A DNA stretch of 64,000 bases from Nectonema munidae (Eukaryota > Nematomorpha > Nectonematoida > Nectonematidae), in contig JAUIRK010000920.1 in assembly GCA_030549495.1 (NCBI GenBank), forward strand, positions 248,001-312,000, written 5' to 3'. This document shows positions 23,680 to 36,900 of the stretch, in pieces. Both the position numbers and the translations under genes were made by a program. Under the pieces are notes generated by a model. That model did not search any database. It was not told the DNA's origin and worked only from the letters and a program-made list of their open reading frames with translations. How positions within the stretch are numbered: position 1 is the stretch's first letter; the number at the start of each line of letters is the position of its first letter.

Positions 23680-23786
23680 GGCTGTGCATTCCAAAATTTT
23701 TTGTCGACTTCAATCACGTCTGCAACTCCATGCTACAAAAACGACTCCACCTCGGACTTTCAAGAAGATATAAAAGATAAAACTAA
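23680..23786 (+). CDS. Candidate exon of an unrecognised gene
   Basis: Acceptor AATCCGCAG and donor GTGAGG bound a 107-nt frame (GCAFQNFLSTSITSATPCYK...IKDKT plus two bases). It joins in phase to the candidate exon at 25362, giving KYFESTRLRT across the junction. A second frame (CIPKFFVDFNHVCNSML) is also open for most of the length but stops before the donor. I do not recognise the product. Confidence 0.35.
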
Positions 23787-24157
23787 GTGAGGAAAATATT
23801 ATGTTTTAGTTTTGGAAATGATTGATATGAACCATTTTACCTTCAAAATCTTCTTTTTTTAACTTCCAACTTGTCGTTTAGTTTTTTTTTGAATCCGATT
23901 AAAATTTTACGTTTATTAAATTATGGGATAAAGGTGAGCATTTAAATTGTGATAATTTTTCATTTTTTAAATTTAATTGATTTCCATTTCACACGTTCAC
24001 TAGACAATATTCATTTATCTAATTATGATAAAATAGAATATCAAAAATAGTTGTAGGAAGAAGCATTTATTACTTATTTCACATTTTTCGTGAAAAACTT
24101 TCGTTCTTTTTTTTGAATTTTCAATTCTCTATATATTTTTGTACTTTTTAAAAAAAA

Positions 24158-24300
24158 GCTACCGTGGGGTGTTTTCATCCTGAAGGCACAATTGCACCGC
24201 TTGTATAGAACTATGAGAAAATAGGCTTGATGCGGGATCGAACCCAAGACCTTGTTGAGTTATGGAAACCTAGTATCTAACCAACCTTACTCACGCCCCC
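24158..24300 (-). repeat. tRNA-derived SINE copy 3
   Basis: On the minus strand: GGGGGCGTGAGTAAGGTTGG, GGGTTCGATCCCGCATCAAG, then the tail ACAAGCGGTGCAATTGTGCC and ACACCCCACGGTAGCT. One of the most complete copies in the window. Confidence 0.88.
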
Positions 24301-25361
24301 TAATAATAATAATCATAATAATCAAGCTGTTTATTATTATGTATTTAAATGAAGGAGGCATCTGTTCCTTTTCTTTAAAGCTCTTAAAAATGATGAATTT
24401 TTAAAACATCCATATCTTAAATATCATTTTTGTGTCAAATTTATTTGGCCTTTTTTTGATTAAGATAATTTTTCGCATAAAAAGTGTTGAATAAAACAGA
24501 AACAGTAAATAAAAAAGTAGAAAGAAAAAAATGGAAGAATAGAAATTGCTTTTACTGGTACGTTTTCAAATTCTAGCATCCTTTCACCGACAATTTATGA
24601 CGCTGATTTTAAAATCTGAAAAAAAAATTTAGTACCGAAAAGTTAGTTTAGAATTTGTTTAACATTTTTCAGGCCTTCAATTTTAGCTTCATTTTTTATT
24701 TTTATTGTTTCTATAAAACAATCCGTTTCTCTATTGTTGTTCGTCCAACTTGAATTTGTTTTTCTTCATTTGAACTATGGTTGCTCCACACTTTCTTTTT
24801 GAGCACTTCCAATCAATTTTATCAGATTTTCACATAAACAAAAAAGGACTTTTAATTTTAAAAAAAATGATCACTACTTCATAATTTTTACATTTTTTAT
24901 TTTCCATTTCCACAATTTTAAGTCTTATTCTTATGCATAAATTAATAAGAATATTGTTTATGTAGGGAGGAGTTATCTGTGACTTCACTGAAAAGTGGGG
25001 GTCAGCCTCGAGTCAAAAAAGTGGAGTTTTACTAGAATTAATAATATATTAAAAATTCAAAGTCGAACAAAATAACTCAAGTTTACAGATTTTTTTAGAG
25101 AATGTACAAATATTCTGAAAAAAAAGCAAAAATTAAAGTGTGTATAGAAGAGACGACATACTATAGCTATGAAGTGGTGACATAACAAATTGCAAACACC
25201 TTTTCCAAATTGAATGACAAACAACATTTGTTAGTTAGATGTTAGCGTATTTGTTTTAAAATAGCATAAACCATAAATCATTTTTAACTGAAATGCAAAA
25301 TTTCACTCAAAGCTTAAATATCTCGTGGATAAACTTAGTTTTCCAAATGAATTTATGACAG

Positions 25362-25494
25362 GTACTTTGAATCTACGCGTCTTCGAACTGAACAGCTTGA
25401 ACTGTATCAAGTACTTCTTTCAATTACGAGACTAAAACTTGGATTGAAGCAGAAAGAGCATTTATTCTACAATGCTGGTTTGCTTGTAACTGAA
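25362..25494 (+). CDS. Candidate exon of an unrecognised gene
   Basis: Acceptor ATTTATGACAG and donor GTTAGT bound 44 codons (YFESTRLRTEQLELYQVLLS...LLVTE), Leu-rich and helix-like. The entry phase matches the exon ending at 23786. It exits in phase 0, which is also the entry phase of the first transporter exon at 27596, so a link to that gene cannot be excluded. Family unknown. Confidence 0.45.
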
Positions 25495-25683
25495 GTTAGT
25501 CTTTTCTTTTCTCGCTAAACATTATACAAGGTATTAATTTTTTTTCTGAATTATTTCAAAAGACAAAATTAAAGATAACAATTAAAACATACTTTGAATT
25601 TATCCTTTCGATAAACTACTAAATTTATTGGATAATTTGATAAATTATTGTGTGAATGTGTGATAAATACATAAAACTTTATT

Positions 25684-25757
25684 CGGCAGAGGGCGTAGTG
25701 GTGAGAGCGTAGTATCTCGATACAGTTGGTCTGAGTTCGATTCAGGATACTGACTAT
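25684..25757 (+). repeat. tRNA-like relic
   Basis: Box-A-like TAGTGGTGAGAGCGTAG and box-B-like GAGTTCGATTC at tRNA-like spacing. The acceptor stem does not pair well, so it is called a decayed tRNA or SINE head and not a tRNA gene. Confidence 0.4.
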
Positions 25758-26526
25758 AATACTTAGAGACGTCATATAAATTTCATTTAAAATCAAAAAA
25801 TTTTAAATATGTAGAAATATGAGAATAACTCGACTTTCACTTCACGTTGTTCGAGTAAATTTTGATTTGTCTGAGTTTTTACGATTCCTATGCAAACGCT
25901 AAGAAGAAGAGCTGACTAGTCGGGAACGGTAGCAGATAAGTTGTGCATTTCAACGATTTACGTCTCCCACACACTAAAAAGTCTTACTTTCACGTGAAGG
26001 GCATTTCTATGGAATGAAAGTAGAGAGACACACCACATGCATTCCATATAATGATGATGATAATAATAAGTGGCAGTGCTTATGACATCGGGTAGACACG
26101 CCTACCTCATTGTCATTCATTGCATTTAATTAATTTTTTTATATTTATTGAAAAACAGTACTAAATTTATCTGAAATTTCATGATGAGTTAGTTAGGTGC
26201 AGCGGTGACAAGGTATGACATCATTTCAACATCAAACTCCATTATACTTTTGTAAACTTTTGCCATACACATAAAACTTGTCATCTCTCTCGCCTTCTCC
26301 ACTATTTCATAAATCATTCTTGTATTTTCCCAATTTTCTTCTTGCTCACATATCTCCGACAGAGGAGAAACATTCACAGCTCTCAACTTTTGATATCAAG
26401 TCATATACACATATGGTAATTATTTTTTTACATTCCCTTAAATTAGTTATATAGCGATTTTTATATGTTTTGCGATTAGTATTATTATTATTAAAGGTCA
26501 ACTCTTATGAAAAGAACACTAATACT

Positions 26527-26665
26527 AGGGAGTAAGATTTTGTTAGATACTGGGTTTCGATAACTCAAGGTCTTGGCTTCGATCCCGCATCAAGTCTGCT
26601 TTCCTCATATATCGATACAAGCGGTGCAATTGTGCCTTCTCGATGAAATCACCACACGATAACTT
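26527..26665 (+). repeat. tRNA-derived SINE copy 4
   Basis: Has the head AGGGAGTAAGATTTTG, GATACTGGGTTTCGATAAC and CTTCGATCCCGCATCAAG, and the tail ACAAGCGGTGCAATTGTGCC and CACCACACGATAAC. A hAT MITE begins about 20 bp after its tail. Confidence 0.88.
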
Positions 26666-26684
26666 TATGTTAAAGCGTATACAC

Positions 26685-26951
26685 CAAGGGTTCTCAACCT
26701 GGGGTTCACGAATTCCCAGGGGTTCACAACAAGATTTCTAGGGGTACTTAGATGGCTGACAAAAGAAGTATTTTAAATAAAAGTAATTGCGGAATGTGAA
26801 ATTTAGTGCTAGGAGTAAATTTCACCCCTAATGAGTTCCTAATGAGCTTGACAATAAATTATCATTTTGTTCATTGACAGATTATTGGGGGTTCGGAAAG
26901 ATGGTCTTATAACTCAGGGGATACTTAACCGAAAAAAGGTTGAGAACCCCG
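26685..26951. mobile_element. hAT-type MITE, second family, same target duplication
   Basis: Ends CAAGGGTTCTCAACCT and (reverse complement) CGGGGTTCTCAACCTT form terminal inverted repeats with a one-base offset. They are flanked by GTATACAC at 26677-26684 and 26952-26959. The 267-bp length and the GGGGTTCTCAA end are hAT features. There is no coding capacity. Confidence 0.87.
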
Positions 26952-27595
26952 GTATACACGATTAAAAAAACTATATTATTGTTGCTTTAAAGCTTCACAT
27001 CTTCTACATTGATTGACTTTTTACGATAATGATAATTAGAAAATAAATTATAAGTTTTAATTTTTCAATATAAATGTTTCAATAGAGAAGACATTGATAA
27101 TGGAAAATGACAATCGAATAATCACAACAAATTATACCCTCACAAATGTTGAATATCTATAAAAGTAGTAAAAGAGTGTCAAAATTTGTATCATGACTAG
27201 AATTGCGAGATGTCCCAGTCTTTCCGAATTGTTCTGGGTTTGACTTAGCTTTACAACGGAATCACAGAGGATTTTTAGAATTACGTTTTTCATTCACTAT
27301 TATCTCTTTTTACCGTAAAACAAAATGATTTTTGTACAAGAAATACAAATTTTTGTTCTTAACTTTTCGATATTTATCGAGCGAATTTTATTTTTATCCA
27401 ATGAAAAACATGCAGCATACCTTCAATTTACATTTATATTTTCTCTAAAAGCCTTTTAAACTGTTTTCTAGACTTTTTAAAACATTTAAAAGCATTTTTA
27501 ATGAATCTTCTACTAGATTTCTCTTATAATTAGAAATATTTCTTGGAATGCTAAGAAGTGCACAAAAGTTTTTTCTTTTTTTTTTAAATATTTAG

Positions 27596-27906
27596 AAAAA
27601 GTATTTGAAAAGTTTTCTAAAACAAAGTCAAGAATACTCAGTTAAGAATGGAAGCTGTCAAGTGCAGTGTGGCGAATCCACATGTGAAAAAACGAAGAAC
27701 ATATGCCTTGAGCGTAGAGTTGGCCTTAAAAACGCTATAGCGATCATCATTGGATGTGTTGTTGGCTCCGGTATCTTTGTTTCGCCGTCAGGTGTGATAG
27801 CCGGAGCTGGCTCCCCTGCTTACGCACTGCTCATATGGTTTGTATGCGGACTCAGCGCGTTGTTTGGCTCGATTTCATATTCCGAAATTGGAACGATCAT
27901 TTCCAA
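27596..27906 (+). CDS. Transporter exon 1 visible (N-terminal tail, TM1, TM2)
   Basis: After acceptor ATATTTAG the frame is open: a Cys-containing, Lys-rich tail of about 40 residues, then NAIAIIIGCVVGSGIFVSPS and a second hydrophobic segment ending SYSEIGTIIS. There is no ATG in frame, so this is not the first coding exon. Donor GTAATA, two bases into a Lys codon. Confidence 0.88.
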
Positions 27907-30900
27907 GTAATATTCACTCTCTTTCTAATATCAATGCTTTTGAGTATAATTTAACTTTTGACATGCAGGATATTTCGTCGGGAAAATATATATCAATCAC
28001 ACTCAAAACTTTGTCCAAGAATTTGCATCTTCTTGCAAATTCAATCTCGTTTTCTTTACGAAATCTTTTATCCACAAACTTAGGATGCTGTTGAGGGAGT
28101 AAAGGAGTACTGCAAAAAATTGTCATCCTTTTGATTAAGTCATTTGATGGTTAATTTTCTCAGTCAAATTTTGACAAATGGTTTTAAACTTTGCATCAAT
28201 TCTCCAACGCGACCATCTTCCAATAGACAATTTCCTTGTTCCTACTTCATTTTCAGCATACAAAGCGTTAGTAATAGAAACATATTTTTCGCATCACTTT
28301 TCTATTTGCCTGTCAATTGATTTAAACGTAAAATATGCAATGAAGACTATATCAACTTTCGACACGTCTTACTTTTTGTCTGAATATCATAAAATTAATT
28401 GGTTATCTTTTATAGAACAGCTTAGGGATAATCCTGAAACCCTTTTTGAAAAAATTACTTCTGTGTTTTCTTTATTAGTGCATAAATCTCAAAGAACCGT
28501 TGTGCGTAACAACAAATCAAGGTATAACGTTCGGTTTCAACCATGGATCCAAACTGAAATACTTGAACTGATTAGAAATCGAGACTTATTATGGAAGAAA
28601 ATAAAAAAATCAAAGAAAAATTATTCTTTTCTAAAGGATGACCTTGTAAGACTTCGAAATCATGTAAAAAATAAAATTTCCTTTTCAAAAAAAGAATACT
28701 ATAAAGCATTTTTTGGTTACTAAAGAAGTTCAAAAGAAGTTTGGTTACAACTTAATTCTTTGTTAAAATCAAAAAAAGAAAAAATTGATAAACTTGAGAT
28801 TAATGAAGGCGAAATTATATATGATAAAAAATCAATAGCTAACAAATTAAACGATTCTTTTGTTTTGCCACACTCCTCCAAATCTGATAGATCTGTATTA
28901 ATGAAGAAACAAAATGACAAAAGTTTTAGTTTGGATTTTATAGATCCAAATGATGTTTTAAATGCAATAAACGAATGTAAATTGAAAATGACAAATGATG
29001 CTTATGGCATAAACCTTCATCACTTAACATTACTTTCAAATAGCTTTTCTTTTATTTTATCAAAGTGCTTCAATACTTGTATTCAGTATTCTTTTTCCCA
29101 TCGGTTTTGAAATTAAATAAAGTTATTGCTGTTCTAAAAAAAGGTAACAGTTATAAGTTGTCAAATTTTAGGCCAATTTCTATAACCCCAGTTTTTCAAA
29201 AATTTTTGAAAAGATTATATATTATCAAGTTTCATCTTTTTTTATCGAAAAGTAGTATATACTTTGACAAGCAGTTTGCTTTTAGACATAACTTCTCTAC
29301 TGAATTACTACACAGTTTTTTAATTGATAAAGTTTTATCCTATTTAGAAAACAAAAAAAAAGCTGGATTAATCTTTTAAAATCTTACCAAGGCGTTTGAT
29401 TCAATTTCTCATGGAATTTTACTAGATAAATCTTTCATTTATGGGTTTTCTCATGCAAATATAGCTCTTTTTTCTTTTTTTTTAAAAACACAAGGCATAT
29501 GTCTCTGTGGATGATACAAGTTCTGATATCAGATGTTTGACACGAGGGGTGCCACAAGGTTCCATCCTTGGACCTCTGCTTTTTGTGTTATACATAAATG
29601 ATTTGCACAAGTCTTTCAGTTTTTTTCATTTTTTAATGTATGCTGACGATGTGACGTTACTTTTTGATTATAATGCCCGATATTTATCATACCAATCTCC
29701 ATAGAGTTTACAAATGGTTTGAGAATAATGCTTTGACGATTAATGCTAACAAAACTAAAGCAATGATTATATCCACAAGTAATAATTTTGACCCTATCCT
29801 ATTTAATAAGAGTGGTGTATGCGTTGTTGATTGTTTCAATCTACTTGGTTTAAACTTTGACTCAAAATTAAGTTTTAAAAATCACTTAAATTATCCGAAT
29901 TTGAAACTTAGCAGAATAATTGGTATAATGCATCATATTAAAAAGTTCTTTCCTTTAAATATAAAATTGATTATTTATAAAACCCTCTTTTTACCTCACT
30001 TAAACTACAGTCTCATAAACTTTGCACACTCAAATATGAAGCACCTGGAAGCATTGAATCGTAAAGCACTCAAAATTGTTGTTAATTTAAATAAATTTTC
30101 ACACTCAAGCCATATCTTCAGAGAACTGGGAATTGCTTAAAACAAAAGACCTCTATAATTTGAAACTTGGAGTCGTTTTGCTTCACTGTCTAGAATCTAG
30201 ATCAAACCTCGCATAATCTTTTTCAAGGCATAATTAAGTATAATGAAAGGATATATTATTCTTTTCGAACACCTTCAATGTTAGTCAAACCTTCTTACCG
30301 ACTCAAACTCTCCAATCAATTGGTGATGTATAAAGTGCCTGTATTTTATGAAGTCTATCATCATACAATTGTAGAAAGTTGTTCATCATTTAAAAAATGC
30401 AAAGAGAAAGTAATCTCTGCCTATCGAGAGAGAATTGTCTGCTCTAAGAAAGACTGTTTTTCCTGTAAATTTTTGTGATTCATTTTTATTGATGTTTTTT
30501 TTAAATTTTTTTTTCTATATTTTTTAATTAACTGTGTTAGACATTCCTAAAGCGGTTTATATAAACCTTTGTAACCTAACCTCATCAATGACATTTTTAT
30601 CTGTAATTTTACTAATTTTGATCTATATAAAAAAATATGTATTTTCTTTTTATTAATGATCCTGTTAATGTTTTGAATAATGTTCTTCTTCTTCTTAAGT
30701 TTAAGGCAGAGTTAGTTTGAGTGCATATGGAATCGAATAAGATCTCGGCTTCAAAGACGAACTTAATTTCCAGAGCTTCAACTTTTTGTATATGAAATTT
30801 TTTATAACATTTAAAATCTTTCATATATATCATTAAAAATTATTGTAATTTTGATATTTAAATGTTCAACAAGTAAAAAAAAGTTCTTAATCATAATTCA

Positions 30901-33900
30901 CGAAGTTTTGTTCTTGCAAAATTAAAGTACTTTACAGTATAATATTTGCAATGTTTTGCAAAAGATTGATAATGCTTGCAAAATATTCCGTACAAAAGTC
31001 TGATCTACGAATTTGTGTGGATAAGGATGAACTTAGTTAAGTGAAGTGTTTTTAATCAAGAAGGCGAAGTTGGTTCCCTTATGTCGAACTGTGAATAATG
31101 AAAACTTGGTGCTGGAGCGAGGCGAAGATCTCAACAACCTTTCTAGTATAGTTGCTAAATCCTAAATTAACTTTCTCTGCTATCATTTTAAATAATGAAC
31201 ATATGGCCATTTTTCTTTTTAGATCCGGTGGAGATTACTCCTATCTAAAAGAAATATACGGAGAAAAGTTTGGCTTTCTGTACCTGTGGATAAGCTTGCT
31301 CATCATATATCCAGCGAGTGCTGCTATTTTGAGCATCACCTTCTCAACCTACATCCTGGCGATCTTTTTTCCAACATTTAACACACAAATTGGTCAAGCC
31401 AATGTCCTGATAGCCATCTCTGTTCTCAGTAATATCTTCTTTATCTTTGCTTTGCAAGAAGAATTTCTTTAATTAATTATTATTAAATCGCTTTAACGAA
31501 CATTTTTAACCTGAGTTAACGGAGTCAGATTAAGCGTAGTTTATTTAAATCACATTTTAAAACTTGATTTGAACAAAAATTTAGTCATTACCGCATTTTT
31601 ACTTCTGTTTTAATTTCTTCCCCTTTTTTCATGTAGAAAAGGAATTAAAAAAGCTGAAATAAATCAAAAAAGAAAAAATTGAACTATCGTATATTTGTAA
31701 TTTACTTTTTTCCATTTTACAAATGTTAGGAAAAAATATTTGATTGTTTTATATTTTGTACATAAAATATTAGATTGGTTGTTTCTCAGCTTAGCAGTTA
31801 AAGATCAGAGGTTCGATCCCAAAGACTCGCGATATTTAATTGTAATTATTGAAATAGCAATTATACCATTCGTTTTATAAGCTGTGATATCTCCCATAAA
31901 ATATTATTAAAAGTTAAAAATACTTCCATCCATAAAAATGCCTTCTTAGTGTCATTGTCTGCGAATATATAGGGTATCTTTGTTTTTCTTCTGTTGAAGT
32001 TTTTTTGGAATTTTTTGGTGTATGTAAACTTTCAATTTTACATCTACTGAACTGGTTTCGAGGTTATTTCATCCTTAGCTTTTAAAAAAATTCAACCATT
32101 TTTGATGACTTCTTTAGATAAGACACAGAGAAAAATGAATACTATTTTTTAATTATTATTTAACTATTATTATTATTATCAAAAATTTTGATATAAAAAA
32201 TTTGATTTGTTGACAAAGTTGTATAAATATTTGAAAGTTGACAAAGAAATATAATTATTAACATAAATTTGACCAAAAAAAGCAATTTACATATCAAACA
32301 TTCAGCCTTCTTGTCTTTTCGTTGAAATAGTTCAAAAACTTTTTTAAGGATCGAAAAACTTCTCTCATGGGATGCAGTACTGATTCCTATTGCTAGAGCA
32401 GCTTGATACTCAAAAAATACTCTAGACAATTCTATAAAATATTTATTGAAACTACCAAAGTATACAAAGAAAAGGCTTCTTCACAAGCGCACTTTATCAG
32501 GTGTAATTCATTTAAAACTTATTTAAGTTTGAAAAATTGAGTGGAGAGGCTTGGAAAATTGAGTGGGGTGAGGGGTGGAGGGGGCTCAGGTCAAAAATGG
32601 GGGGGGGGGGGGGCGCTCAAGCCCCCAAAATAAATAGGGAGCGCGGGCCCTATCACGCAGTCCAGTTGAAAAGCAATCAAGTTATATAGCTTAGTGTAAA
32701 AATGTTTAAAACTTTCAACGCAATATTGTAAAAAAATTATAAAAAATGCTCATTATAGAAATAATTCATTTTCTAAATTGTTGATCAACTTAGTCGATGG
32801 CATGTTAAAAATTTCTTTAAAAAGTTGAAAAATCAAATATATGTATCATATTCATCAAAGAATATGGAACTTAAAATGAAAGTTCTGGGAACTCAGCCAC
32901 AAAATAACCTATAAAATCCGCCTGCATATCCAAGTACTTAAAATATAAATGATTAAGACACCTCTTTCTTCCCACTTTGACTAAAGAAAGAAATTGAGCT
33001 CCAGTCTTGATGCTTTAAAATCTTCTTAAAATGTTTAAAAAAAATTCCAAGTACGACTTTGTATCGTAATCCTTTCCTTTTCAAATCTCTGAATTCTTCA
33101 AATTTCGATGCTGTAAGCCGGTATCGAGGTTAAAAAATATTCAAAATATTGCATTAATTTTTTCATATTTTAATAATTGGCAAAAAAATAGGCTGTCGAT
33201 TCTCTCATATGGGAAAATGGATCTAGTAAAGACAATCAAGATACCAAGATCATCTTTACTTCCTCTATTTACAGAGGGATCATCTTTACTTAATTAAAGA
33301 AAAATTAATTTTAAAATTTAATTTTTACTTAATTTTTAAAAAAATATAATATGAAAAATAAATCAGTTTTAATGCAAATATATTTTACAATTATTATTTA
33401 TCTTTACTTGCGGCATTTACAGAGATATCATCACTTGGTGCACTTTTAGACGGATCATCTCTACTTGGTTGATTCTCAAAGAGATTGCCTTTACTTCTTG
33501 ATCTGGATAAATGTTAAATTGTGATCCAAAGTCAAATATTGGATTGGAATTTAGAACAAAAGCTGTTTAGAATACCTTCAAAAGTTTAAGTTCAAAGACT
33601 TCTTCGTTTAAATTGGAAGAAATATACTTAATTAGATTAAATATATATTTTTTATTAGCAAGATATTTTATTTAAAAAATTGACTTCATTACATCTGTCC
33701 TTCCACATTGAGGCTCTTTCATTTTCCTAACATTCTGTAAATGTTGAAATGTTAAAATAATGGATGCGAATATATAATTAATGTTTACATATTTATGCTG
33801 TATAAAATAGCATTTAGATTTTGTTAATTCTAATTCTATAATAACAAAATCACAAACTTTTTGAAATCAAAAAATTCCATTGCCAAAGATGGGTTAGTAG

Positions 33901-36900
33901 TTGACGCGTAAGCTAAGTCAATATAGATGATCTGGGTTCAATTCCCGATCCTGACGATCCTATGCAAGATTACTCTATCCTTGGATGAGATAAACGAAAG
34001 CTGAGAAAAAGTTAAACAGATATATATTATTTAAATACATTCCTTTTAATTAAATAGTTTATTTTTGATCTTTTTGTATTTTTGTACAAACTACAAATCA
34101 CCACCCACAAATCAAATTTGCAAAAAGAGAAAAAAAAGTGAATAACGAGTGAAACAGTTATTCAAAAATCTGTTCAAAACAAATGAAAAATTCTTAAAGA
34201 CTTTGCCATATGTAAGAGATAATGAGGAAAAATATGCTTTTTTGCTCTCTCTCTCTCTGTGTAAAAGATTTAAAATCATCACATCTATTTTTGACTTTGA
34301 CGTAGATCTTAAACATTACTTTTCTTCCTGTTTCATCATTATTTCAATTTTTTTATTTTTTATTCAAAACAAATTCATAACAACCTCTAAAGCACACTTT
34401 CTTTATGCATGCTTCTTAAAAATATCATTTATTATTGTGGGTGTTGTTTTATTACGTTATTTTATCCATATTTTTAGCTACTTAAATAAATGGCCATAAT
34501 TAATCTAGCAAAGATATATTATAAAAATTTTAAAAAATTCTAGAATTTCAAAAAAAGTCACTTGGATGTTAAAATTATGTGTATTTAAATGAGATACTAA
34601 TATTTCGCAGAAAATATTATGACTTATAGTCTTTGGAAATAAGATTTGGAAACATTAAAAAGACTGGTAATGTTAAAAATATGAAAACATAGGTAATTAG
34701 TGATTCTAAAAGACATAATACAGCTGTTGTATTCTCTGAAGACTTTAAGCAAAATTGCAAAAAATTAAAATATATTTCGCCCCCAACCCCCCCCCCCCCC
34801 CCTTATAAGAAATTTCTGGATCCGTTACGTAATTTAAAGATTTTAGCAATAGCTTGAACTGCTTTTGTAAAATATATTCTTTTAACGTTAGTTGGTTCGT
34901 AAAGACATTTGCTCAAAAAAAAATAAGATACAGATATGTTGGCAAAAGTATTGATTGTATTTTATCCAATAGTTATTAAAATATCAGTTTGAAATATAAA
35001 GAGAAAAGTTTTATTATTTTGCATTTACACCTTTTTCCAAGCTTTGACTAAAATATTAATTGATATTTACTGATATTTAAAAATAATAAGGATAAAACTT
35101 TTAAAATGCATTTTTTTAAAAAAATCACATAAAATCTTGATCAATATCACCGAAAGTTATTTTATATCCGGAAATAGGGCAATGGGAAAAAGCTATATAT
35201 CAATTTTATTAATGCTGATGTCATAGATTACTTTTTTTTGCAAGACTTACTTACACATATGTTACTTAAGTTCTTCTCTCTTACGTGAACTGTTTGAGTT
35301 CGAATGCAGCAAATCACGTTCAATTCATCTTTACTCTGGCGAAAGTTTGCGGAATCCTACTCATCATCTTCATTGCACTCTTCTTCATCATTAGAGGTGA
35401 TCTTATTTTTCTCTCCATTTTTATTGGAACACGAGAAGATTTCGTTGGAAAAGGAGTTTCGTTGACAACCATATTTAGTTAGGTTATAGTTGCTTTTGCT
35501 ATCGACGCAATCTCATTTTGGCTCTTGACAAAATTTCTTTTGTTTATCGAGGAGATCTGATGTTGAAAAGGAATTTCTTGTAACGCTAATTTTATTTAAC
35601 ATTCTAAATACAAAAAATAAAGCAGAACAAATACTATACAAACTATTTAAGTAAAAATAATTCAAAAATAATATATATTATCATTAGCAAAGTAAATAAA
35701 AATTAAGCATACATATATATATATATATATTTGATGGAAGAATTTTTCTTTAAAAATATGTGATGCTATCAAATTTTTGTTCGCATCACGACAAAGATAT
35801 TTCAAAAGAAGTTTAAAGATTTTCCCACTACCTTTGTACAAGCAGGGCGTACTATGGGTGAGACAAATTTTTGGCCATGATGAATTCTATATTTTTGTCT
35901 TTATTTTTTTTACTATGAATCCTTGTGAATGGGCACAGCATGGTTTGATAATGATATAATTTGCAATAGCATAATTTGATTAGTAATAATATGTCATAAA
36001 TCTATTATGATTGGTTCTTCAAAATGTCAATTTTATCATCATCATTCACGCTTCATAAATTTGTTTGCGTTTTGTTCTTTGTATGCTTTTCCTTCAATAA
36101 TTTTCACGAAAAGTCAAATAGACTTTTCTCGATATATTTTCCCAAATTACTATCATTTCGCAATTTTAAATATTTTCATTTCCATTTGCTTTGTCGTAAA
36201 AATACCGTAAAAGTATACCGTAAAAAGTACGTTAAAAGCTAAACACAAAAATTATCCCACTTTTTAGTTAGCGTAATACGCGTGTTTTTAAGTAGAATGT
36301 CAAACGTTTCATTTTAAACACTTATTTTTGGAAGTCTTCGCCGTTTTCAGAAAATGTTTAGAAAGAACTAATAAAAGAGAAATTAATAATGCAGAAAAAA
36401 GATCATTTTTTATTCCAAAACGAACAATAAAATCAACTAAAATCTAGAAAACGTTTTTCAAAGCTTCTTTCAAGTTTGTACCTTTGAAGTCCGCGGGTCG
36501 TATCTTTGAATAAAATTTCCAAGAAGAAGGCAAAAATATCTCCTAATTCTTTGCGTAATTTGGATCAACCACATGCAAAGCATCATGCGCGAGATCACAG
36601 TTTTTTATATATTGTAAAAATGGCAGTATAAATTATGGTAACTTTCACATTCTCGTTTATCAGAAGTTACAAATCTCTTCAATTTTTTGTAATGATGTTT
36701 CAAATTTGATTTGCTTTCTAAAATTTAAAACTGTTCATTTTTGTTTTATTTATACTATGATAAACAAAAACATATCGAAAAACTTTTAATCCCAAAATAA
36801 AACAACGTTGTTCACCATCACATTGTAAAACTGCTGTTTATAATGCAATAAACAATGAATAATAAAGTATATATACATAGGTCGATAGATGGTAAGGATT

